A stretch of 64,000 bases of DNA from Favolaschia claudopus. Lineage: Eukaryota > Basidiomycota > Agaricomycetes > Agaricales > Mycenaceae. A program made the position numbers and the translations under genes. Every line of letters starts with the position of its first letter. Positions within the stretch are counted from its first letter, which is position 1. Positions 56,345 to 64,000 of this stretch are shown piece after piece. The stretch is taken from contig JAWWNJ010000111.1 in NCBI GenBank assembly GCA_037176885.1, positions 124,001 to 188,000 of the forward strand, written 5' to 3'. The notes under the pieces were generated by a model. The model was not told the origin of the DNA and ran no database searches. It saw only the letters and a list, made by a program, of their open reading frames with translations.

Positions 56345-56790
56345 CGGAAGCTATATTGAACCGTTCAAGCCAATCTCTTGAACAGGCTGAACCATGAAAC
56401 ACATTGAACCAAAAATTGTTGAAGTCCAATGAACCGGTTGAACCAGAACCGTTCGAGCCAAAAAATGTCGAGTCTTCATGAACCGGAAAATGTTGAAGTC
56501 CACTGAACCAGTTGAACCGTGAACCACGAACTGACTCGTTCGAACCAAAAAATGTTGAGTCTTCTTGAACCAAGAAATGTTAAAGGCCACTACACCGTTC
56601 ATGGTTCAAACCGTTCATAGTTCAACTAGTTCAAGATGGTTCAAACGTTGAACCAGAGGGTTCATACCATTCAATCTCATTCGGTTCATTGGTTTACATG
56701 AACCACCCTTTTATTTTAAAGGGGGATGGTTCGAACCGGACCTTAACGTTGGCAACGGTCCGGTTTGAGCTTGAACGCTGTGGTTGCTGC
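56345..56790. repeat. Dense GAAC/GTTC repeat block
   Basis: GAACC, GGTTC, GTTCAA and TTGAAC recur dozens of times on both strands, with recurring phrases such as CCAAAAAATGTTGAGTCTTC and TTGAAGTCC. The block begins GAACCGTTCAAGCC and ends with an inverse-like GGTTTGAGCTTGAAC. It may be a MITE with many subterminal transposase-binding motifs. Confidence 0.5.
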
Positions 56791-56973
56791 TCACAGAGAA
56801 GCGGAGCTGAGGTCTAGTTTGTTGAAAATCGGGCAGAAGGGGGAGAGATAAGCGCAGCATTCACTGGGAGAGCCAAGTTGGGGGTCGGTATATTGTGTTC
56901 GGGTGATTTTATGTGCGCAGCGTAGCTGCGTCCCAATGCTCAAGGAGAACATGACCCTCCAAAGGTTACAGTG

Positions 56974-57444
56974 GTGGCAAATAGAAATTGCCGTGGCTTT
57001 TGGTAAAAATCTCGCTGTATACTTCACCGAATGACCTCAAATAAGATGTAGAGATAAATATATGATACCTCTGTACTGCTTAGAACACTCAGCTATATGT
57101 TATGCCCAAAATAGCCAACTCTGAGCGGTTGTTGTGAGCTCAAATGAGGGTCAATTCCATTCAACCAAAGTGGAAACTAGGACTCTTTTTCAAGTACTTT
57201 CATCCTAAGTATTATGACACTTTTTTGCTCAGGGTACATTGTGTTTTTCCGGATATGGCAAAAATCGGAAACCATCCATTATTGATGCATTCTCAGTGCA
57301 TGATATATTGCTGAGTGTTCTAAGAGGTACAGAAGTATCACATACCCATCTCTACATCTTGTTTGAGGTCATTCGGTGAAGTATACAGCGAGAATCTGCT
57401 GCGAGATTTTTACCAAAAAGCCACGGCAATTTCTATTTGCCACC
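56974..57444. mobile_element. MITE with about 150-bp TIRs (471 bp)
   Basis: GGTGGCAAATAGAAATTGCC at the left and its complement at the right. The inversion continues through CTTCACCGAATGACCTCAAA and TTAGAACACTCAGC; the right arm has an extra block of about 12 bp. No coding capacity. Confidence 0.7.
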
Positions 57445-58399
57445 GACGATTCCGGTGGGCACAGGTACTAGTACTTATATGAAGGAGAGCGAGAACCCTT
57501 GATCATACTTCATTGGAAGCAATGCTGAGACATCTAGCGGGAATATCAACGAGACGTATGGATGCAAATTATGATGGACTGTGATTGATTTCTGCAATCC
57601 AGCAATCAGTGGAATAGGGTTGAGCATAAGAAATCAATATTTCGGCGTCGCGGAAGTTTTGTGACCTTGAAGGTGTACCAGACTTTCACCCAAGCGGCGA
57701 AATAATTTTCTATCAATAGCCAGGACAAGTCTGACGAAGTTGGGCCATCGACAACTAAGCAAGAATTTGCGGCATAAAGTGGAATTATAGTAGCAGAACA
57801 GACGGATGCTCCTGATGGGCGAGGACGGCTCTGATGCTCTGGGCCATCAAGCTACTGCGATAGTCATTCAAGTTGGCACTGGCATTCAGCAAGTAAAACA
57901 CCGAGGTCGCAGTACTTGAAGTGAAATCCTCCAGGAAGTTCATTTGCGAAGATTTTCATAAACGAAGCGGAAATTTGGTGCTTGGGAATTGAAAGTAGTC
58001 CACAGCGCAGAGTAGTACAGAAACGGGTTAAACAACCGCTGGGGGTTGGGAGGAAGGCGATTGAATGCCGCAGAATCAGCTTACAGTGGTAGGGGAAATT
58101 TGTGGAAGTCAACAGAAATTGCACCGGGCTGTCAAGAATCGATGAAAAGGTTCATCGCAGGTGCAATCATGTGAGTGGCGGCACTAAGGAAATTAACAAC
58201 TTGGTAGGAGTCCGGGGATACAGTGTTTAGCGTTTAGTGATCAGCATGGAATAAGTTACACAAAGAGAGCAACGGTACGGCAATTTTTGGGCATGTTTTA
58301 TCCGAATCGAAAATTTTGCGGGCAGGCATCATAGGTGATTGTCAGAGGTCCTGCTGCGGAGGGGTACACGGACCTTATGCAATATGAGATGTTGAACTG
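57445..58399. other. No recognisable gene
   Basis: Nothing with motifs or splice structure could be supported. Confidence 0.35.
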
Positions 58400-58975
58400 T
58401 ATATTCAAAATACTCCCCACAATCGTAATATGCCGCTACAATAAGAGAGTTTATTCAGGAAGATCCAAGATATAACATTCATGATCACGAGGTCCGCCAA
58501 TCGGCTATGCGCGGAATAGAGAACTCCGAGAGCCAATCGAGCATACAAACTCTCCATGATATCAACATCTGGGCAAGAAACACAGTCTCCATCCAAGGTT
58601 GCATTGTCAAAGTCAATCAAGGATATTGCACCTCAATCATTCACTACAACATTTTCCTCCCGAACATCATGATGGTGAATACCGCGATCGTGTAGAGACA
58701 GTATCGTCTGACGTAGTTGATGTCTGATGGGAGTGTGAGACCTAGACAAGTGGATAAATAGGGAAAAGGCACTTCTGCTTCAGCGTTAAACAAGCAAAGT
58801 TGGGAACAGGAGTTCCCTCGTAACTCAAGATGACTCCAGTTTTCGCCCCATTGGACACAATCCCATGTACAGAGGGGACATTCGGAATGCCACGGGTACG
58901 GTCAAGAATGTGCGCCTCGTGCCAGATAGTGAACCCAGAGCGAATCCGGTGGCACCCTCCCCGAGACAGTTGGTA
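58400..58975 (-). pseudogene. Protein-kinase-like fold, pseudogene fragment
   Basis: On the minus strand, 'FTIWHEAHILDRTRGIPNV' and 'VHGIVSNGAKTGVILSYEGT' resemble the N-lobe and hinge of an atypical kinase. After a gap or intron comes 'LRQTILSLHDRGIHHHDVRE' with the catalytic-loop Asp (HHDVREEN), then 'GAISLIDFDNATLDGDC' with a metal-binding Asp (DFD). An in-frame TGA lies between the two catalytic motifs ('ENVVVND' then stop). The glycine loop and VAIK lysine are not visible. Fungal genomes have many such kinase-like proteins; the substrate is unknown. Confidence 0.6.
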
Positions 58976-59568
58976 ACAGGGGGCTAGTTGCGCTCAGAAA
59001 AATACGTCAAATGCCAGATGTCAGACGCACAATGTCAGACGCACACGGTTCCACCAACGGTGCCCTTGATGACAGGCAGAAACGTGGCATGTCCATATTG
59101 CAAGATGTACACACCACGCCTGCCAGCCCAGAGCCTGAACAGGAGCAGGAGCAGGAGGAACTGCGAAGTCAATTAAAACTGGCTGGCAGATCACGAACAA
59201 CATACACATATATTGAGCAAGTTGAGGATGAAATCGTGGACAAGCCGATGAATCCGGTTGACTCAGCACTATATTAGGAGTTTTTTTTGTGCCTTATTAT
59301 CTAAAATTAAAATCTAACTGTGGGGAGCCTTTTTTGCGCGCTCCCGCGGTGTGAGCCATCGAAAGAGAGGCTAAGTAAGTACGTTATGGGCATCACGTGA
59401 TAGTTGGGCGATCATTCTGTGGCAGCACGTGATCAATACGTGTTGGTTGAAAAGCGGGCAGCGATCGGGGCATCAGTGTTCTGCTTGTAATCTCTACCAC
59501 CATGTCGATTTTCCAAATTTCGCAAAACTCGACTTCTGTGGCTCCAAGATGTCAATCTGCGCTGCATA
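58976..59568. other. Spacer with one small ORF
   Basis: 59011-59277 (+) encodes 88 residues with an acidic Glu/Gln run and 'YIEQVEDEIVD', of unknown nature; it may be a chance frame or a gene end. Confidence 0.3.
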
Positions 59569-60828
59569 CTCGTAGTGAGAAAAAGTCATGGACGGTCGGT
59601 TCTTTGACCGATCTCGGCTGTCTTTGCACCCTTTTCTATGATTCCAGGTGCTGAGTGTATGTAGACTACACTTGCAACAAATTACTGACCATCACCGAGA
59701 TCAAATATAATTGATGTTTGGCTAAAAACAGCCAAACAATCAGACAACTCCGAAATTGATTTTTCTAACTCAGCAAGAATTTTTTTTCACAGAAATACTT
59801 CCCGCCCAGGGTGTACCTCTAATAAAACTATTGAGATTCAGAACTTGGATGAAGCAAAACGGTGCAGCCATTCTTGAGATATCGCGCTTGCAAGTTTGCC
59901 AAAATTGCCGTAAAATAGCCAAAAATGGTAAAAACAGCCAAAAGTGGCCAACTCTAGTCTCATAAACAAGACTTTATATACTTTTTTGAAGATAGTCGTT
60001 CAAACGTATATAAAGTCTTGGACGCGTGAGGGGGGTCGGCTGAGAAGCGACAATGATGGTTCGGCTTGATCACGGCACCCATTTTAGGAAAGTCACTAGG
60101 ACGGCATCACACCGCCGAAAGCTTTGCACACTCGCATTGACTCTGAGGGTCAAGTTCACCGCTGAGACTGTCTGTGTCAGGTAAAGTTCCATGTCTGTGT
60201 AAGATCTTCTGCTATTTGTACTCCGAGGTCGCCTATAGTTTTGAGTCGAGTCTAAGCGCGGTTTCAAGAGGAAAAGTGACCTTAAGCCGCAGCTAAAAGG
60301 GAAGCAGTCCGTTAATAGCACATATACAATGCTCTGAACTTATTTTTTGAGGCTCAGAGGGTTGCAAGGATGCTCAGAGGTATCGAAAGTAGGAGCACTT
60401 GCCCAATTTGGCAGCTTCCAAATGGAGCGAGTTTCAAACTCCGCTGATCTGTGTCGCTTCTCCACGGGACCCCTCCACGAGTCCTTGACTAGCCAACTCC
60501 AGAGCGTGATATCTCAACAACGGCTGGACCGTTTGACTTCATTTAAGTTGTAGAATCACTCAGCTTTGATGGCGCTACAAGACAGTGCAAATCATCATTC
60601 GAACAAAAAAAAGTCCCGTTGACTTACAAAATTGAGGTTTTGAGCTACAAGATTGTTTGGCCATTTTTGGCCAAACATCAATTATTTTTGATTTCGGTGA
60701 TGGTCAGTAATTTGTTACAGGTGCAGTCTACATACACCCAGCAACTGGAATTATGAAAAAAAGGGGCATTTAAAGACGGCCGAGATCGGTCAAAGAACCG
60801 ACCGTCCATGACTTTTTCTCACTACGAG
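59569..60828. mobile_element. Non-autonomous DNA transposon with about 180-bp TIRs (1260 bp)
   Basis: Ends start CTCGTAGTGAGAAAAAGTCA and are inverted copies over about 180 bp, including GACGGTCGGTTCTTTGACCG and CAAATTACTGACCATCACCG blocks. TA flanks both sides (59567-59568 and 60829-60830). The interior has short ORFs with no transposase motifs. Confidence 0.75.
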
Positions 60829-60856
60829 TACAAGGCACAAGGCACTTTGTGAAGAG

Positions 60857-63800
60857 TTGGTTGAGCCTCCTGCTCCCACATGGCTTCAAATGCGCGAGAA
60901 TATTCAAGTCATGCAAGTAGAAACATGCGCTGTCTGCCGAACCTCTACCTCAAGCTTCGGTGCGGCTATATGCCCTGCACTTCTCCAAACAGTGCCTGTG
61001 CCCCTGACACTCGCGTCCGAGCCTGTATGGCCCGCCAAATGCGACTCACCATCGTCGCTGGCCCGCGCTCTGGCTGTCGCGCCCGTCAAGCTCCCCTCCA
61101 AGACCTTAGTCGTGTTCAGCGCGTCTGGCTGTGCTTCAAGAGCCCCCAGCGCTTCCGACGAAGTCCTCAAGTGCAATCCGGGGCCTTCAAGCTGGGCAGC
61201 ATCGCCGATGTCGACGTCGACGAAGGCTTCGCTGGCACTGCGCTTAGCAACCGGAGTCCCCGGGTCGTTACCCGATTCAACCCGAACACTCCCCGGAACT
61301 GTGCCGCCGCATCACGCCATTTGGATTTGTCTTGCTTTGCTGACGGTATTCAAGTACGCCGAGGCAATTCGAGTCGTCGCTCGCGTCAAGTCCTGTACCT
61401 CAAGCTCAGCTGCGAGCTCAAGAAGCACGGCTCACATATCCAACGGCCCGTCAACCCTTCAGAAGCGCGGGATGCGAAGACATAGCTCGAGCTCTCGAGC
61501 GGGTTCTCAAGAAGCGCAAAATCAGTCTGCCACAAGCGCAGTAGATGCTCAAGGCCCACCCGCCGCTCCGCAATACCTGAACTTGATGTATTGGAATATA
61601 TTTCACAATTTTACACTCAAATTGACTAGTTCCGATTTTCGTGACATTCTCACAAGCTACGATATCATGTTTTTCGCCGAAACTGATATGCTGCCGGAGA
61701 AGAAGACGCGGCCGATGTCCCTGAAGGCTATACTTTGGTTTCGTTACCCCGTAAGCCTTTCCTGCAAACATACCGCCGTGGCGGGGGTGTAGCCCTTTTA
61801 ATTCGCGACAATATTGATTTCGTCAAATCGTCGTTGAGTTCCCCTGATATCCTGGTCATTGACCTTAGTTTTATGTAGATAATTGGTGCTTATATCCCTC
61901 CGACAAGACAACATCACGCTAGCAGGGGTAGACGGAAGTTAAGCCCTTTGAACAATTATGGGAAACTGTTTCGCTGTGTACTCAAAGTCCCGAGAAACCC
62001 GTCGTTTTGCTATCGGATATAAATGGCCGTACCGGTTCAAGACAAGTTCCTCAAATGGAAGTCGAGTGGCCTCGCTGTTCCTCAGACGAGACCGTCAACA
62101 CGCGGAGACAAGCAATTCTCGAATGTGATTCCTACGGACTCTGTATCGTTAACGGGACTGCGCTAGAGACCGTTTCTCCTGGTCGCTACACATCGCACCA
62201 ACCAACTGGACAGTCAACAATTGACTACGCATTCGTGTCATACAGCCTCCTTTCTTTTGTTAAAGAGCTTCACGTTGATCTGCCAACATCGGACCCGAAA
62301 GATGACTGGGCCGACCACACTCGTATTGCTCTCAGGCTGGATATTTCGCAACTGGCCACCGTTTCGGTCTCAAAATCAAGTCGCAAATCACAGAGGGTGC
62401 AGCCGCCTTCCCCTGTGTCTGGACTCCGCGATTCCCGACTCATAGATCGCTTGTATCAAGAGACAATGGAGTCGGCGCAATCAAGAGATGATGCTCTAGA
62501 GTCGCTGTGGGGTCCTCTCACCGCCGAATCTCCGCCATCCTACGTGTATGTGGACGGAATCGGCCGTAAATCATCTTCTGCAGGGGCGGGGGTGTATCTT
62601 GGACCAGGCTCACCTCTGAACATGTCACTCGCGGTGCCGGGGCCACTGGCTGGAACAGCAGATCGCGCGCGGCTGTTTGCAATATATAAAGCTCTCCAAA
62701 TCATCAACCCTTCAACCACGCTGGTAATTTACTGCCCCTCAAAAATGATCATCCGCCAGCTTTGCTACTCTGCTGCAAAGAACATGAATCTGGGATGGCC
62801 AGGCGCAAATGCGGATTTATTCAAAGCTACAATCAAGCTGTTGGCTGCACGGCATGCTCGTACCTGTTTCGTGCATATTGACTCTGACTCGAAAAATCAA
62901 TCCAAGAAACAGGCTTACTTGCTCGCAAAGCAGAGCTTCCAAACGCGCCAATGTGCAGATTCCAACCCGGATCCTTTCGTCGCTGATCTCGTTGTATTTC
63001 CGCCTCAGAACGACATGGCTATTCCTCTCAACGGCAAGCACAAAGTTTACACGAACTTGCCCGAGGTATCACCCCCCAAACCGAAATTGTGGCAAACTGG
63101 GATCGACGATGACGAAGATTTGAACGAAGAAATTTCGGCGCACCGTGGGCGAGCAAAGGCCCATTCGCTCAAGGCGGGTTTACGAAAACAACCATTGGCA
63201 TGCAAAACACACAAGGATTTCTGGGATTTCGTTCGCAAACGAACTGATCCTCGAGCGCAGAAATCCAAGGTCGGGCTTCACGAGCTTTCTGATGACTTCA
63301 AAGGCCGGTTAAACTATCCAGAAGTCATGCCGTCGTCTTTTAATGCAGAGCAACTTGCATTAAACAAACGGATGGCAGCGGATCTCAATCCTCCTCCTGA
63401 CAACTCTCCGAGAAAATCATATACAAGGGATATCACCATCGAAGAGATTGAGTCCATCCAACGGCATATTAAGTCGCATGGACTAGAGACAGCTGTCGGC
63501 TGCGACGATTTCTCATACGAGGAATGTCTAACTGTCCCAAACGAGAAACTGCTTGAATTTTTTCATTTTGTATCAACAACGGAGACGCTCCGAGAGCTTG
63601 GTTAATTGCAATACTCATTGGAAATCTGAAAAAGGATAAAGATCCCACCGATCCAGCAAGCTACCAATTGATTGCGCTCGAGTGCTGTATGCTCAAAATG
63701 TTGACTCTGATCATTGACCGACGCATTCGCGAAGGAGCTGAAGATATTGGTGCTATCCCCGTCACTCAGAATGGATTTCAAGACCATCTTCGGACCAACG

Positions 63801-63858
63801 ATAATGTATTTGTCCTCCGAACGATGATAGAAATGGCGTGGTCGGAAGATCTTCCCTT
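60857..63858 (+). pseudogene. LINE ORF2: endonuclease, RNase H-like, reverse transcriptase (broken)
   Basis: The endonuclease starts near 61580 ('LNLMYWNIFHNFTLKLTSSD') and shifts frame near 61735 ('EGYTLVSLPRKPFLQTYRRG'). A stop after 'VIDLSFM' and a change near 61900 follow. It then resumes at 61990 with 'VLLSDINGRTGSRQ', 'TSHQPTGQSTIDYAFVSYSL' and 'DWADHTRI', which hold the usual Asn/Asp/His metal-site motifs. The RNase H-like domain ('YVYVDGIGRKSSSAGAGVYL') has its first Asp, but the positions usually Glu and Asp read 'DRARLFAIYKAL' and 'VIYCPSKMII'. The linker leads to the RT start 'WLIAILIGNLKKDKDPTDPA' after a frameshift at about 63600, then 'SYQLIALECCMLKMLTLIID' and 'TQNGFQDHLRTNDNVFVLRT'. 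A MITE at 63859 cuts it; the RT catalytic YxDD would lie beyond the window. The 60857-61570 part is an N-terminal extension of unclear function. Confidence 0.8.
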
Positions 63859-64000
63859 AGAGTCACTCCGGCAGCGGATTTGGATTTGGATTTGGATTTG
63901 ATGGGATTTGGAGCTGATGGGTGACGATCAGTCACCAATCAGTCACCGTTGCCAACTGATGACGGGACTGTTCCAGCGCATTGTCTCGTCGGCATTTTCC
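63859..64000. mobile_element. MITE with AGAGTCACTCCGG ends, copy 2 (cut by window end)
   Basis: Starts AGAGTCACTCCGGCAGCGGA followed by four GGATTT units, then matches the complement of 6400-6552. It interrupts the LINE reverse transcriptase. The other end is outside the window. Confidence 0.8.

Noticed and set aside
60880..61485. Second open frame of 201 codons overlapping the LINE 5' part
   Set aside because: Overlaps the frame that runs into the endonuclease and has no recognisable motif; GC-rich composition alone keeps it open.
1..64000. CRISPR arrays, operons, rRNA or bacterial origin
   Set aside because: No regularly spaced repeats or ribosomal RNA sequence seen; spliced genes and LTR elements show a eukaryotic nuclear genome.

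Overview
The window looks like a repeat-rich stretch of a filamentous basidiomycete genome, most likely an agaricomycete. The reasons are spliced genes with introns of about 38-76 bp and near-canonical splice signals, Gypsy, Copia, LINE, hAT, Tc1/mariner and rve-type transposons of the kind that crowd mushroom genomes, and several protein families I associate from memory with Mycena-like Agaricales. No bacterial, organellar or CRISPR features are visible. Nearly everything here is mobile DNA, much of it nested, so the window reads as a transposon graveyard with a few intact genes.

Left part (1-22253): a mariner-type MITE (129-530), a PIF/Harbinger transposase remnant (about 1204-1640), a Tc1/mariner DDE transposase (about 4128-5275) opened by a GGGTACGGGT-rich hAT-type MITE (3685-4119), a broken reverse-strand gene family member (5330-6995) carrying another MITE, a 1.8 kb long-TIR element (9868-11672), a decayed Copia polyprotein (12090-14690), several hairpin MITEs (15363-17314), a LINE ORF1 with zinc knuckles (17404-18579), and an apparently intact three-exon gene on the minus strand (19714-20927, 371 aa).

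Middle part: an 8.5 kb Gypsy element on the minus strand (22259-30759) with a CTCGT target duplication and near-identical LTRs. It has been entered by three later elements: a 438 bp MITE in the chromodomain region, a 1.6 kb Copia-like TRIM with 242 bp LTRs and no coding capacity, and a 507 bp element in gag. Next comes a 4258 bp hAT transposon (32288-36545) with a perfect 8-bp target duplication and an open 891-aa transposase in nine exons; a mariner-type MITE sits in its left end. Then lies a 998-aa, five-exon gene of unknown function (38041-41237), which resembles a very abundant but unnamed mushroom repeat family.

The most interesting system is 41441-46852: perfect 179-bp inverted termini enclose two head-to-head genes. 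One is an rve-type DDE transposase on the minus strand (interrupted by a hAT MITE). The other, on the plus strand, is a companion gene with a zinc-ribbon-like N-terminus, and its last codons lie inside the right inverted terminus.

Right part (46853-64000): more MITEs and palindromes, remnants of an AT-hook/Cys-rich protein gene (50494-52541), a spliced gene of unknown function (53677-54794), a protein-kinase-like pseudogene (about 58400-58975), a 1260 bp element with about 180 bp TIRs (59569-60828), and a LINE whose predicted order is endonuclease, RNase H-like, reverse transcriptase (60857-63858). The LINE is interrupted at the window end by a second copy of the MITE seen at 6109. All family names come from motif recognition by eye; no database search was possible.
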